64,000 nt of DNA from Stutzerimonas stutzeri. GTDB lineage: Bacteria; Pseudomonadota; Gammaproteobacteria; Pseudomonadales; Pseudomonadaceae. Below, one piece after another: positions 46,585-58,214 of the stretch; within the stretch, counting starts at the first letter, position 1; each line of letters starts with the position of its first letter. The stretch is taken from contig NZ_JANGEY010000001.1 of the NCBI RefSeq assembly GCF_024451105.1, positions 1-64,000 on the forward strand. Reading direction: 5' to 3'. The position numbers and the translations under genes were made by a program. Below the pieces are notes generated by a model. It was not told the DNA's origin, searched no databases, and saw nothing but the letters and a program-made list of their open reading frames with translations.

Positions 46585-46664
46585 CGATCGCTGCGCGAGT
46601 TGCCCCCTACGCACGGCCGCGACCCTGCGTAGGGGGGAAAACTCGCGCAACGATTTTCCACCAC
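46585..46664. repeat. Long inverted repeat between putA and the TonB receptor gene
   Basis: The arms 46585-46613 and 46626-46654 (about 27 of 29 bases complementary, e.g. CCCCCTACGCA/TGCGTAGGGGG) form a hairpin between convergent genes. The right part also reads GTAGGGGGGAAAAC...GATTTTCCACC, a variant of the dispersed repeat at 29731. Confidence 0.7.
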
Positions 46665-46695
46665 CTCCGGCCGGCGCTGGCGCCCTGGCGCAGCC

Positions 46696-48789
46696 TCAGA
46701 AGCTCACCCGCATGCCGAGGGTGAAGTTGCGCCCCGGCAGCAGCACCTCGTCCTTGATCAGCGAGCTGTGCTGGCGCGCCTCGGCGTCCAGCAGGTTGTC
46801 GGCCTTGAGGTAGAGCAGGTAGTCGGCCTGGCTCAGGCTGCCGCGGTAGCTGAGGCCGGCGCCGAGCATGTTGTAGCCGGCGGTGTCGGTCTCGAACGCG
46901 GCGCTGTCGGTCTGCCTGTTCACCCGGTAGAACTCCAGCTGGCCGTCCAGGGCGCTGCTGAAGCGCTGCTCGAGGCGCACGCCGAGGCGGTCGGCGGGAA
47001 TCCGCGGCAGCGCGCCGCCTTCCTTGAGCCGGCCGCGCACGTGGTCACCGAACAGGGTCGCGGCGAAGCTGCCGGTGAACTGCTGGCGCACCTCGAATTC
47101 GCCGCCGGTCAGCACCGCGTCGGCCTGGCGGTATTCCACCTCGCGGTAGCCACCGCCCGGAGTGCGGCCGAGATCGGCAGCATAGATGAAGTCGTCGACC
47201 TGGTTGCGGAACAGGCTGAAGGTGAAGGTGGTCGGCCCGGCCAGCTTGCGCAGGGTCAGCTCGGCGTTGTGCGAGGTTTCCTCGTCGAGCTGCAGGTTGC
47301 CGTGCTCGATGGTCCGGCTGGCGGCGTGCGGGCCCCAGGCGTACAGCTCCTCGGCGCTGGGCAGGCGCTGCGAACGCGACAGCGACAGGCCCAGCGAGTA
47401 TTCGGGGGCGAAGCTCCACACCGCGCCGGCGGACAGCGAGGTGCCGCGGTGCCGGCTGTCCTTGAAGCCGGACTCGGCATCGATGGACTGCCACTCGTGG
47501 CGCGCGCCCAGCTCGTAGCGCCAGTCGCCGGCGCGGTACTCCTCGAGGAGGAACAGCGCGTGGTTGCGGGTCAGGGTCTGCGCCATGCGCAGCAGCTCGT
47601 CGCCGTGCGCGTGATCGTCGTCATCCTCGTCCTCGTGATGCAGGTCGAGGGCGCCGTTGCGCCGTTCCAGATCACGCCGGGTGGTCTGCACGCCGACCAC
47701 GCCGCGCCAGCCGAGCAGCGGCTGGTGAGTCAGCTCCAGGCGCGCGTCGTGGGCCTGGCTGTCGAACACCGCCATCTTCTCGCCCCCCTCGATCTCGGCG
47801 TGGCGGTAGTCGCTGTAGCCGATGCGCAGGCGCGCCAGCTCGAAGCCCGGCAGCGGGTCGCCGAGTTCGCCGCGCAGGTCCCAGCGGTCCTGCTGCATGC
47901 GGATGTAGGGCACCGCGCCGCCGTGCTCGTCGTGGTGCTCGTCCTCGTCCTCGTCATGCTCGCCGCAGTGCCACAGGGCGTCGTCCTGATGGCAGTCGAC
48001 ATGCTCGTGGGCGAGCAGGCCGTAGCGGTTCTCCTGGCGGGCGTAGGCCAGGCCCAGGTAGCCGCGCTCGCCGATGAAGCTGCCGCCCAGGCTGTAGCTC
48101 TCGGTGTCGTTGTAGGCGCCGAGCTGCTTGCTGGCGCGCGGCTCACCCGCGGCGCCGGGGATCTCGTAGTCGTCGGCCTGGCGCTTGACGCCCTCGACGC
48201 GCACCGCGAGGTTGCCACTGCCTGCGGTGATGCCGAGCAGCCCGGCGCCCTCGTTGGCCACGCTGTTGGCACGCAGTTCCAGCTCGCCCTCGTAGCCCTT
48301 CTCCGGCACGTAGGTCGGCACCCGCTTGTCGATCACGTTGACCACCCCGCCGATCGCGCCACCGCCATACAGCAGGGTCGCCGGGCCCTTGAGCACCTCG
48401 ATGCGCTCGGCCAGCAGCGGCTCGACGGTCACCGCATGGTCCTGGCTGAGGGTCGAGGTATCCAGCACGTCGACGCCGTCGCTGAGCACCTTGACCCGCC
48501 CGCCATCGAGACCGCGGATCACCGGGCGGCTGGCGCCGGCGCCGAAGCCGGCGGCCTGCACGCCGGGCAGGCCGTCGAGGGTCTCGCCGAGGGTCGCCGC
48601 ACGGCGCTGCACCAGCTCGTCGCCCTCCAGCACCTCGGCCGGGGTGGTCATCTCCTGCACGCTGCTGGCCAGCGCACTGGCGCTGACCTCGGTGGCTTCC
48701 AGCTGCAGGGGGGGCTCGGCAGCCAGGACGGCGGTGGACGGCAGGGCCAGGCCGATGGCCAGGGCGAGCGGGTGGCGAAGCGGTTTCAT
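46696..48789 (-). CDS. TonB-dependent outer-membrane receptor, likely zinc (ZnuD-like)
   Basis: 697 residues with a signal peptide (to ~23), a plug domain (VSASALASSVQEMTTPAEVLEGDELV to ~150, including VLKGPATLLYGGGAIGGVVNV) and a 22-strand barrel ending in MRVSF. Two loops are exceptionally His/Asp/Glu-rich: HEHVDCHQDDALWHCGEHDEDEDEHH (~263-290) and LHHEDEDDDDHAHGDE (~382-397), as in the zinc receptor ZnuD. A Zur-box-like 15-mer lies 103 bases upstream. Its counterpart in P. aeruginosa sits beside putA and is zinc-regulated, as I recall. Zinc is inferred as the ligand. Confidence 0.85.
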   Translation of the reverse strand: MKPLRHPLALAIGLALPSTAVLAAEPPLQLEATEVSASALASSVQEMTTPAEVLEGDELVQRRAATLGETLDGLPGVQAAGFGAGASRPVIRGLDGGRVKVLSDGVDVLDTSTLSQDHAVTVEPLLAERIEVLKGPATLLYGGGAIGGVVNVIDKRVPTYVPEKGYEGELELRANSVANEGAGLLGITAGSGNLAVRVEGVKRQADDYEIPGAAGEPRASKQLGAYNDTESYSLGGSFIGERGYLGLAYARQENRYGLLAHEHVDCHQDDALWHCGEHDEDEDEHHDEHGGAVPYIRMQQDRWDLRGELGDPLPGFELARLRIGYSDYRHAEIEGGEKMAVFDSQAHDARLELTHQPLLGWRGVVGVQTTRRDLERRNGALDLHHEDEDDDDHAHGDELLRMAQTLTRNHALFLLEEYRAGDWRYELGARHEWQSIDAESGFKDSRHRGTSLSAGAVWSFAPEYSLGLSLSRSQRLPSAEELYAWGPHAASRTIEHGNLQLDEETSHNAELTLRKLAGPTTFTFSLFRNQVDDFIYAADLGRTPGGGYREVEYRQADAVLTGGEFEVRQQFTGSFAATLFGDHVRGRLKEGGALPRIPADRLGVRLEQRFSSALDGQLEFYRVNRQTDSAAFETDTAGYNMLGAGLSYRGSLSQADYLLYLKADNLLDAEARQHSSLIKDEVLLPGRNFTLGMRVSF

Positions 48790-48891
48790 GCATACCTCGA
48801 GTGACGGGGCGAGCGCGGCGAGGCGCGTCGCGGGGGAACGGAACTGCGGCGGCGCGGGCTCGGCCTGCGCCGCGGGGCGGCAACGTTAAGA

Positions 48892-48906
48892 TGTAATAAC
48901 ATAACA
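48892..48906 (-). promoter_or_regulatory. Zur-box-like operator upstream of the TonB receptor
   Basis: On the minus strand, TGTTATGTTATTACA matches the gammaproteobacterial Zur consensus TGTTATANTATAACA at all but two specified bases. It is also an AT-rich island in a GC-rich gap. It implies zinc repression of the receptor. Confidence 0.6.
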
Positions 48907-49014
48907 ATCAAGAAGGAATCGCAACGGACTCGCCGCCCCCCGGCATACGGCCACGGTTGAATTGCCCGCCCCCGGCCCCATCTAGGCAGAAACCCGACTG
49001 TCAGGAATCCCCAG

Positions 49015-51414
<2,400 letters not shown>

Positions 51415-51514
51415 CGCCGGCCGGAAGGCAGCCGCTGCCGCGCCTGCCTTCCGCACCAAAGACCGCCCCCATCGGCTAGGCTATAGCGCCCAGCCACCGC
51501 CAAGGGACCTGCCC

Positions 51515-51925
51515 ATGCCGAGATTCTCGCCCCTGCGTCTGCTGCCGCTCGCCGCGGTCGGCCTGCTCGCCGCCTGCGCCCACCAGCGCCCCCCGGGCAC
51601 CCTGACCCTGGACGCCCCGTCGCGCCACTGCACCCCGCTCGAGCTGCACAGCGGCCAGACCCTGAACCTGCGCCTGCCGAGCAATCCCAGCACCGGTCTG
51701 CGCTGGGAACTGCGCGACGCCGGCGCACCGGCGCTCAGGCTGCTCGGCCCGGAGGTCTACACCACCCCCGAGGACGCCGGCGTGGTCGGCAGCGCCGGCG
51801 TCTCGACCTGGCGCTTTCGCGCCGAGACCCGCGGCGAGGGCCGCCTGGCGCTCGACTACCGACGCCCCTGGGAAAACGGCGTGGCCGCCGAGCGCAGCTT
51901 CGAGTGCCGCTTCCGGGTCAGGTGA
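51515..51925 (+). CDS. Chagasin-type (I42) cysteine peptidase inhibitor, lipoprotein
   Basis: 136 residues. The signal ends in the lipobox GLLAAC (Cys21). The inhibitor fold has the three I42 loops: [10 protein letters not shown] (~62-71), [10 protein letters not shown] (~95-104) and DYRRPWE (~121-127). Such proteins block papain-like cysteine peptidases by inserting these loops into the active site. It lies 100 bases after the Lon-like gene, the same pairing as in P. aeruginosa. Confidence 0.9.
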   Translation: MPRFSPLRLLPLAAVGLLAACAHQRPPGTLTLDAPSRHCTPLELHSGQTLNLRLPSNPSTGLRWELRDAGAPALRLLGPEVYTTPEDAGVVGSAGVSTWRFRAETRGEGRLALDYRRPWENGVAAERSFECRFRVR

Positions 51926-52017
51926 ACGGCGCTTTCCGACCGATCGCCGGGGCGGGGCTGCCCCCCTCCCCGCCGCTCCGCTAGAATGGGCGGCTTTCCC
52001 CAGCCGTCAAGTTCGCC

Positions 52018-52761
52018 GTGAACCAGCATCCCGACCGCATCTACGCCACCCCCCAGGACCAGGTCGCCGACTTCGTGTTCAACGAGGCGGTGGTGCGGGT
52101 GTTCCCCGACATGATCAAGCGCTCGGTGCCCGGTTACCCGACCATCGTCGAGAACCTCGGGGTGATCGCCGGGCAGTTCGCCCAGCCGCACAGCGCCCTC
52201 TACGACCTCGGCTGCTCGCTCGGCGCGGTCAGCCAGGCGCTGCGCCGCCACGTGCAGGCCGAGGGCTGCCGGGTGATCGCGGTGGACAACTCCAGCGCCA
52301 TGGTCGAGCGCTGCCGCGAGTACCTGCACGCCCAGGACTCGATGTTCCAGGAACTGCTGCCGGTCGAGGTGCTCGAGGCGGACATCTGCCAGCTCGACCT
52401 GCAGCCGGCCTCGCTGGTGGCGCTGAACTTCACCCTGCAGTTCATCCCCCGCGAGCAACGCCTCGAACTGCTGACCCGCATCCGCCAGGCGCTGCTGCCC
52501 GGCGGCGCGCTGATCCTTTCCGAGAAGCTGCGCTTCGCGGATGCCGGGGAACACGCCCTGCTCAACGACCTGCACATCGCCTTCAAGCGCGCCAACGGCT
52601 ACAGCGAACTGGAGATCGCCCAGAAGCGCAGCGCCATCGAGAACGTGATGCTGCCCGACAGCCTCGAGGCGCACCGCGAGCGCCTCGAGGCTGCCGGCTT
52701 CTCGAAGGTCATTCCCTGGTTCCAGTGCCTGAACTTCGCCTCGCTGATCGCCCTGCCCTGA
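52018..52761 (+). CDS. cmoA: Carboxy-S-adenosylmethionine synthase
   Basis: Makes carboxy-SAM from SAM and prephenate for tRNA wobble-uridine modification. The 247-residue product, the E. coli length, starts at a GTG (52018). It has [35 protein letters not shown], the SAM motif [12 protein letters not shown] (~61-72), [12 protein letters not shown] and [12 protein letters not shown]. Its stop is 17 bases before cmoB. Confidence 0.97.
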   Translation: MNQHPDRIYATPQDQVADFVFNEAVVRVFPDMIKRSVPGYPTIVENLGVIAGQFAQPHSALYDLGCSLGAVSQALRRHVQAEGCRVIAVDNSSAMVERCREYLHAQDSMFQELLPVEVLEADICQLDLQPASLVALNFTLQFIPREQRLELLTRIRQALLPGGALILSEKLRFADAGEHALLNDLHIAFKRANGYSELEIAQKRSAIENVMLPDSLEAHRERLEAAGFSKVIPWFQCLNFASLIALP

Positions 52762-52778
52762 CTCGCCCCGGACTGCCC

Positions 52779-53756
52779 ATGACCGACCTCGCCACCCGCG
52801 CCGACCTCCCCGCCCTGCTCGAGCGCCTGCGCGGCACGCCGCTGGCCGCCTGGGCCGCCACCCTGCCCGAGCTGCTCGCCGACAAGCTGGCCCGCGGCCA
52901 CGGCGACCTGAGCCGCTGGCAGGCGGCGGTGGACGCCCTGCCGGCGCTGAGCGTCGCGCAGCGCGAACTGGCCGAATGCTTCGCCCTCGCCGGCCCGTGC
53001 AGCGACGCGCAGCGCGCCGCCCTGGAGCAGGCGCTCAGGGGCCTGATCCCCTGGCGCAAGGGGCCGTTCGAGCTGTTCGGCGTGCACCTCGACACCGAAT
53101 GGCGCTCGGACTGGAAGTGGGCGCGCATCGCCCCCCATCTCGACCTGGCCGGCAAGCGGGTGCTGGATGTCGGCTGCGGCAACGGCTACTACCAGTGGCG
53201 GATGCTCGGCGCCGGCGCCGACTGCGTGGTCGGCGTCGACCCCAACTGGCTGTTCTTCTGCCAGTTCCTGGCGATGAAGCACTACCTGCCCGAACTGCCC
53301 GCCTGGCACCTGCCGCTGGCCCTGGAGGAACTGCCGGAGCGGCTGGAAGGCTTCGACACGGTGTTCTCGATGGGCGTGCTCTACCACCGCCGCTCGCCGA
53401 TCGACCACCTGCTGGCGCTCAAGGACTGCCTGGTGCGCGGCGGCGAGCTGCTGCTGGAGACCCTGGTGGTGGAAGGCGACGCGCAGACCGTGCTGGTCCC
53501 CGAGGATCGCTACGCGCAGATGCGCAACGTGTGGTTCCTGCCCTCGGTGGCGGCGCTGGAGCTGTGGCTGCGCCGCGCCGGCTTCGTCGACGTGCGCTGC
53601 ATCGACGTCAGCGTCACCAGCGTCGAGGAACAGCGCGCCACCGAGTGGATGAAGTTCCAGTCGCTGCCCGAGTTCCTCGACCCGCAGGACCCCAGCCGCA
53701 CCGTCGAAGGCCTGCCCGCCCCGCGCCGCGCCGCGCTGCTGGCGCGCAAGCCCTGA
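52779..53756 (+). CDS. cmoB: tRNA U34 carboxymethyltransferase
   Basis: Uses carboxy-SAM to convert 5-hydroxyuridine at tRNA position 34 to 5-oxyacetyluridine. The 325-residue product has [26 protein letters not shown]-type sequence (~90-115), the Rossmann motif [20 protein letters not shown] (~125-144) and [16 protein letters not shown] (~195-210). The ATG at 52779 is used; the family begins near it. It forms an operon with cmoA. Confidence 0.97.
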   Translation: MTDLATRADLPALLERLRGTPLAAWAATLPELLADKLARGHGDLSRWQAAVDALPALSVAQRELAECFALAGPCSDAQRAALEQALRGLIPWRKGPFELFGVHLDTEWRSDWKWARIAPHLDLAGKRVLDVGCGNGYYQWRMLGAGADCVVGVDPNWLFFCQFLAMKHYLPELPAWHLPLALEELPERLEGFDTVFSMGVLYHRRSPIDHLLALKDCLVRGGELLLETLVVEGDAQTVLVPEDRYAQMRNVWFLPSVAALELWLRRAGFVDVRCIDVSVTSVEEQRATEWMKFQSLPEFLDPQDPSRTVEGLPAPRRAALLARKP

Positions 53757-53784
53757 GGCCGGTACGCCCTGCGCAGCGGGTGAT

Positions 53785-53878
53785 GGTTCCCACGCTCCCG
53801 CGTGGGAACCCAGCCCCGGGCGCTCCGCGCCCACTGGGACGCAGAGCGTCCCCGGAGGCATGCCCACGCGGGAGCCGG
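53785..53878. repeat. GTTCCCACGC-family dispersed repeat downstream of cmoB
   Basis: A palindrome, GGTTCCCACGC/GCGTGGGAACC (53785-53810), is followed by GGGCGCTCCGCGCCC and ACGCAGAGCGTC hairpins and a terminal CCCACGCGGGAG. This is the composite layout of a common Pseudomonas intergenic repeat. A short relative is at 27259. It separates the convergent cmoB and phoQ genes and may end both transcripts. Confidence 0.75.
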
Positions 53879-53904
53879 CCCTGCCGTCGAGTGTGCCTGG
53901 CGGC

Positions 53905-55248
53905 TCAGTACGGCAGCCAGATGCGGAAGCTGGCGCCGCCCAGCGCCGAGTCCTCCAGCTGCAGGCTGCCGCCGTAGCTGTCGATGATGTCCTTGGCCAC
54001 CGCGGTGCCGATGCCCTGGCCGGGGTGGCGGGTGTCGAGGCGCTCGCCGCGCTGGAGGATCTGCTCGCGGCGGGCGGCGGGAATCCCCGGGCCGTCGTCC
54101 TCGACCCACAGCTCGCAGCCCTCGGCATTGCTGCGCGCACGCACGCGGATCTGCCCCAGGCACAGCCGGTAGGCGTTCTCCAGCAGGCTGCCGAGCAGCT
54201 CGAGCAGCGCGCCGCGCTCCACCGGCAGCTGCAGGGCGGCCGGGAAGTCGCGGCTGAGGACCACCCGCTTGTCGCGGTAGACCTTGTCGAGCGCCTGGCT
54301 GAGCACGTCGAGCACCGGGCCCAGCGCCTCGCGGTGGCGACGCAGGCCGCTGCGGCGCAGGCTGGCGCGCTGCAGCTGGTAGTCGACCTGCTGGCTCATC
54401 CGCTCGATCTGCGCGTGCAGCACCTCGACCTGCTCGCGATGCCGGCGCTCGCCGGCCAGGCTGTCGGCCACCCCCTGCAGCACCGCCAGCGGGGTCTTCA
54501 GGCTGTGCGCCAGGTCGCCCAGCGAGTCGCGGTAGCGCTCGCGCTGGCGGCGCTCGCTGTCGAGCAGGCGGTTGAGCGAGCGGGTCAGGCGCAGCAGCTC
54601 GTGCGGATGCGCATCGCTGAGGCTGTCGCGGCTGCCGTTCTCCACCTCGTCCAGTTCGCGGCCGAGCGCCCGCAGGCTGGCGAAGCCCCAGGTCAGGCCC
54701 AGCCAGAGCAGCGCCAGCAGCACCAGCCAGGCGCCGCCCAGCCACAGGTAGAGCTGGCGGCGCAGGCCGTCGACCAGCGCGTCGTAGTCGCGGCTGGGCT
54801 GCATGGTGACGATGCTGTAGGCCGCCTGCTCGCCGCGCAGCAGGTCGACCTCCAGGTCGTAGACGAAGAAGCGCTCGCCGCGGGCGTCGCGCAGGCGGGC
54901 GAATTCGTGGCCGCGGCCGTCGTAGCGCGGCCGGTAGTCGATCTGCTCGTCGAGGCTCGACGGCGAGCGCCAGACCAGCCGGCCCTCGCGGTCGTAGACG
55001 AAGCCGAGCAGCTTGGCCTCGGGCAGGTTGAATTCCTCGTCGGGCAGCATCGGCGGCATCTGCAGGCGGCCGTCGACCACCTCGGCCGCCGAGATCAGGG
55101 TGGCGGCATCGGCGGCCAGGCGCTGCTCGATGACATCCTCCTGGGCGATGCTGAAGGCGTTCTGCAGCAGCGGCAGGAGGATCAGCATGAACAGCAGGGC
55201 CAGCACCGTGGCGCCGAGCATGAAGCGCAGGCGCAGCGAGCGGATCAT
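53905..55248 (-). CDS. phoQ: Sensor histidine kinase PhoQ
   Basis: 447 residues. TM1 is at ~8-29, a periplasmic sensor domain at ~30-163 and TM2 at ~165-188; then HAMP, HisKA with the phospho-acceptor His248 in GDLAHSLKTPL, and HATPase with VEDDGPGIPAARREQIL and GTAVAKDIIDSYGG. It senses low Mg2+ or cationic peptides in the family. It overlaps phoP by 4 bases (ATGA). The oprH-phoP-phoQ order is the diagnostic pseudomonad arrangement. Confidence 0.95.
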   Translation of the reverse strand: MIRSLRLRFMLGATVLALLFMLILLPLLQNAFSIAQEDVIEQRLAADAATLISAAEVVDGRLQMPPMLPDEEFNLPEAKLLGFVYDREGRLVWRSPSSLDEQIDYRPRYDGRGHEFARLRDARGERFFVYDLEVDLLRGEQAAYSIVTMQPSRDYDALVDGLRRQLYLWLGGAWLVLLALLWLGLTWGFASLRALGRELDEVENGSRDSLSDAHPHELLRLTRSLNRLLDSERRQRERYRDSLGDLAHSLKTPLAVLQGVADSLAGERRHREQVEVLHAQIERMSQQVDYQLQRASLRRSGLRRHREALGPVLDVLSQALDKVYRDKRVVLSRDFPAALQLPVERGALLELLGSLLENAYRLCLGQIRVRARSNAEGCELWVEDDGPGIPAARREQILQRGERLDTRHPGQGIGTAVAKDIIDSYGGSLQLEDSALGGASFRIWLPY

Positions 55249-55922
55249 CGGCAGCGCTCGGTGAACAGGTAGCCCTGGCCGCGCACCGTGTCGATCGGGC
55301 GCAGCTCGCCGGCGCTCTCCAGCTTGCGGCGCAGGCGGCCGACCAGCACCTCGATGACGTTGGCGTCGCGCTCCTCGTCATCGGCGTAGAGCTGCTCCAT
55401 CAGGCGCTCCTTGGAGATCACCTGCTGGTGGTGAAGCATCAGGTATTCGAGGATGCGGTATTCGTAGGCGGTCAGGCCGAGCGGCTGCTCGTCGACCAGC
55501 GCCTGCTTGCGGTTGAGGTCCAGGCGCAGCGTACCGGCGGCGATGCTCGCCTGGGTGAAGCCGCTGGCGCGGCGCAGCAGGGCATTGAGGCGTGCCTCCA
55601 GTTCCTCGAACTGGAACGGCTTGACCAGGTAGTCGTCGGCACCGGCGGCCAGGCCCTCGACCTTGTCCTGCCAGTTGCCGCGCGCGGTGAGGATCAGGAT
55701 CGGCAGGCCGTGGCCGGCGCTGCGCAGCTGGCGGATCAGGTCCAGCCCGCTCATCCCCGGCAGGCCGAGGTCGACGATGGCCAGGTCGTGGTGGTATTCG
55801 CCGACGCGGTACAGCGCCTCCTCGGCATCGCCCTGGGCGTCGACCACGTGGCCCAGCTCGCTGAGGCGGCTGTGCAGGTGGTGGCGCAGCAGCGCCTCGT
55901 CCTCGACGATCAGCAGTTTCAT
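55245..55922 (-). CDS. phoP: Response regulator PhoP
   Basis: 225-residue OmpR-class regulator. The receiver (~1-115) has the acidic pocket EDE, phospho-acceptor Asp51 in IVDLGLPG and Lys101 in LVKPFQ. The winged-helix effector is C-terminal, with ERLMEQLYADDEERDANVIEVLVGRLRRKL. It activates its own operon with phoQ and oprH. The ATG at 55922 is 54 bases after the oprH stop. Confidence 0.96.
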   Translation of the reverse strand: MKLLIVEDEALLRHHLHSRLSELGHVVDAQGDAEEALYRVGEYHHDLAIVDLGLPGMSGLDLIRQLRSAGHGLPILILTARGNWQDKVEGLAAGADDYLVKPFQFEELEARLNALLRRASGFTQASIAAGTLRLDLNRKQALVDEQPLGLTAYEYRILEYLMLHHQQVISKERLMEQLYADDEERDANVIEVLVGRLRRKLESAGELRPIDTVRGQGYLFTERCR

Positions 55923-55976
55923 CGGCGTTCCCTAAACGAGGTGCTGCCGGGCCTGGTCCGGCAGCACCGTCATGCC

Positions 55977-56582
55977 TCAGAAGGCGTAGTTGACCCCCAG
56001 GTAGGCCAGGCGGCTGCTGTTGAGGTCGAGCGAGCCGAGCTTGCCGCCGCCATGCGCCGCCATCTCGGTGCTGGCGTTGCTCTGCAGGTAGCGGTAGCCG
56101 GTTTCCACCGACAGCGCCGAGGTCAGCGGCTGCTGCAGGCCGACCTGCACACCGGCAGCGTAGCCGATATCGCTGTCGCGCTTGAAGCCGCGGCTTTCCT
56201 GCTCCAGCTTGATCAGGCCGAGGGTGCCGCCGACGAAGGCGCGGGTGCCGTGCTCGCCGACCGGGACGAACAGGTCGTAGCTGCCGAGCAGGTTCTGCTG
56301 GCGCAGCTTGTAGCCGCTGTGGCTGTCGGAGACGTTCTCGTAGGTCAGGTAGTAGCGGCCCTGCTCATGCTGCTGGCCGGCGCGCACGCCGAAGGTCGAG
56401 GTGTTGTCGATCACCTTGTCCAGCTTCGGGTTGCCCAGGTTGGCGTTCAGCGCGCTGGACTTCTGGATGTTGTCGTTGGTCTGACCCCAGGTCAGGCCGA
56501 CGAAGGTGTCGGCAGCCTGGGCCGAGGCGGCACCGAGGGTCAGGGCGCCGAGCAGGGCGATACGGGTGAAGTTGGGACGCAT
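55977..56582 (-). CDS. oprH: Outer-membrane protein H1 (OprH)
   Basis: Small 8-strand outer-membrane barrel that binds lipopolysaccharide and stabilises it when Mg2+ is scarce. The 201-residue product has a signal peptide cleaved after AQA (residue 23). The mature start ADTFVGLTWGQTNDNIQKS closely resembles P. aeruginosa OprH, as do RAGQQHEQGRYYLTYENVSD and GFKRDSDIGYAAG. The C-terminal residue is Phe. The ATG at 56582 has AAGGAGG 6 bases upstream. It is first in the PhoP-autoregulated operon. Confidence 0.95.
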   Translation of the reverse strand: MRPNFTRIALLGALTLGAASAQAADTFVGLTWGQTNDNIQKSSALNANLGNPKLDKVIDNTSTFGVRAGQQHEQGRYYLTYENVSDSHSGYKLRQQNLLGSYDLFVPVGEHGTRAFVGGTLGLIKLEQESRGFKRDSDIGYAAGVQVGLQQPLTSALSVETGYRYLQSNASTEMAAHGGGKLGSLDLNSSRLAYLGVNYAF

Positions 56583-56637
56583 GGCGACCTCCTTGCTGAG
56601 TGGTGTTGATTCCGACTCAAAGCCTGCCATGGCGTCC

Positions 56638-56676
56638 CTGAACGCCCGCTGAACCCTCGCTGAACCGCGGCTGAAC
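56638..56676 (-). promoter_or_regulatory. Four tandem PhoP-type half sites upstream of oprH
   Basis: On the minus strand GTTCAG occurs four times, starting exactly 11 bases apart (plus-strand CTGAAC at 56638, 56649, 56660 and 56671). PhoP binds direct hexamer repeats separated by 5 bases, and a GTTCAG-type half site fits the pseudomonad box. The array lies between pdxJ and oprH, 56 bases before the oprH start. Confidence 0.75.
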
Positions 56677-56688
56677 GCGGCGCCGATT

Positions 56689-57435
56689 TCAGCCGCGCGC
56701 CGCCGCGGCGACGATCAGCGCCTTCATCTCCGCCACCGCCTGCCTGAAGCCGACGAACAGCGCGTGGGCGACGATGGCGTGGCCGATGTTCAGCTCGTTG
56801 ATGCCACGGATCGCCGCCACCGCCTCGGCGTTGTGGTAGTGCAGGCCGTGGCCGGCGTTGACGATCAGGCCGTGGCTCAGACCGCACTCGACGCCATCAC
56901 GGACCCGCGCCAGCTCGGCGGCCCTCTCCGCCGGCGTGTGCGCGTCGGCGTAGCGGCCGGTGTGCAGCTCGATGGCCGGCGCGCCGATGCGCGCCGCCGC
57001 CTCGATCTGCCGCGGGTCGGCGTCGATGAACAGCGACACCTCGCAGCCCACCGCGGCCAGGCGCTCGACCGCAGCGCGGATGCGCGCCTCCTGGCCGAGC
57101 ACGTCGAGGCCGCCCTCGGTGGTCAGTTCCTGGCGGGTCTCGGGGACGAAGCAGGCGTGCGCCGGGCGGATCTGCTCGGCGAAGGCGAGCATCTCCTCGG
57201 TGACGCCCATCTCGAAGTTCATCCGCGTCTGCAGCACCTCGGCGAGCAACCGCACGTCGCGGTCCTGGATGTGCCGGCGGTCCTCGCGCAGGTGCACGGT
57301 GATGCCGTCGGCGCCGGCCTCCTCGGCATCCAGTGCGGCCTTCACCGGGTCCGGGTAGCGGGTGCCGCGCGCCTGGCGCAGGGTGGCGATGTGGTCGATG
57401 TTGACACCCAGCAGGATGCGATTGGCTTCAGTCAC
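56689..57435 (-). CDS. pdxJ: Pyridoxine 5'-phosphate synthase
   Basis: Condenses 1-deoxyxylulose 5-phosphate with 3-amino-2-oxopropyl phosphate to pyridoxine phosphate. The 248-residue TIM barrel begins [27 protein letters not shown] (catalytic His and phosphate loop). It has [21 protein letters not shown] (~35-55) and a C-terminal [14 protein letters not shown]. It overlaps recO by 8 bases, as commonly seen. Confidence 0.97.
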   Translation of the reverse strand: MTEANRILLGVNIDHIATLRQARGTRYPDPVKAALDAEEAGADGITVHLREDRRHIQDRDVRLLAEVLQTRMNFEMGVTEEMLAFAEQIRPAHACFVPETRQELTTEGGLDVLGQEARIRAAVERLAAVGCEVSLFIDADPRQIEAAARIGAPAIELHTGRYADAHTPAERAAELARVRDGVECGLSHGLIVNAGHGLHYHNAEAVAAIRGINELNIGHAIVAHALFVGFRQAVAEMKALIVAAAARG

Positions 57436-58147
57436 GTCGGGACTCCTTGGGTTTGATGAACAGCTCGCGGCTGACCAGCGGCCGGCCGCCCAGGTGCGGC
57501 GCCAGCGCCTGGCGCATCAGCCGCTTGGCGGCGAGCAGCGCGCCCGGCGCGGTCCAGTCGGCCTGCGCCAGGGCGAGCAGCTCGCGGCCGAGGAACAGCC
57601 CCGGCTGCAGCAGCGCCACCGCCTGGAAACCGGCCTCGGGCAGCCACTGGTAGCGGGTATCGGGATCGATCGGCTGGCCCAGGCTGTCGTGGTCGAGGGC
57701 GAAACCATAGCCCAGATCGTCGAGCAGCCGCCATTCGAAGGCGCGCAGCAGCGGCTCCAGCGGCCGCCCGGCGGCCAGCGCGGCGAGGGTCGCGGCGTAG
57801 TGCTCGAACAGCGCCGGATGCGGGTCCTCGGCGGGCAGCAGGCGGATCAGCAGCTCGTTGAGATAGAGGCCGCTGAACAGTGCGTCGCCGACGAGCAGAT
57901 GGGGAATGCCGGCCGCCTCCAGAGAGGCGACCGTCTTCAGCTCGCCGTGCCCGCGCAGCGCCAGCTCCAGCGGCAGGAACGGCCGCGCCTTGCTGCCGGC
58001 CTTGCCGCGCGCGCCACGCAGTACTGCGCGCAGGCGCCCCCCGGGCGTGAGGAAGTCGACCAGCGCACTGGTTTCCTTGTACGGGCGGGAATGCAGGACG
58101 AAGGCGGAACTGGGCGCGCAGATCATGTCGACCGTGGGGTGCGCCAT
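57428..58147 (-). CDS. recO: DNA repair protein RecO
   Basis: RecF-pathway protein that anneals DNA and helps load RecA on SSB-coated strands. The 239-residue product has an N-terminal OB fold ([34 protein letters not shown], ~15-48) and a helical C-terminal part with [16 protein letters not shown]. It lacks the Cys4 zinc motif, as in other gammaproteobacterial RecO. It sits between era (67 bases) and pdxJ. Confidence 0.94.
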   Translation of the reverse strand: MAHPTVDMICAPSSAFVLHSRPYKETSALVDFLTPGGRLRAVLRGARGKAGSKARPFLPLELALRGHGELKTVASLEAAGIPHLLVGDALFSGLYLNELLIRLLPAEDPHPALFEHYAATLAALAAGRPLEPLLRAFEWRLLDDLGYGFALDHDSLGQPIDPDTRYQWLPEAGFQAVALLQPGLFLGRELLALAQADWTAPGALLAAKRLMRQALAPHLGGRPLVSRELFIKPKESRRD

Positions 58148-58214
58148 GGCACCAGAGAAGATCGGAGCGCCGGACCGGGAACGCAGAGCCTCCCGGCCGG
58201 AGTCCGGTCAGCGA

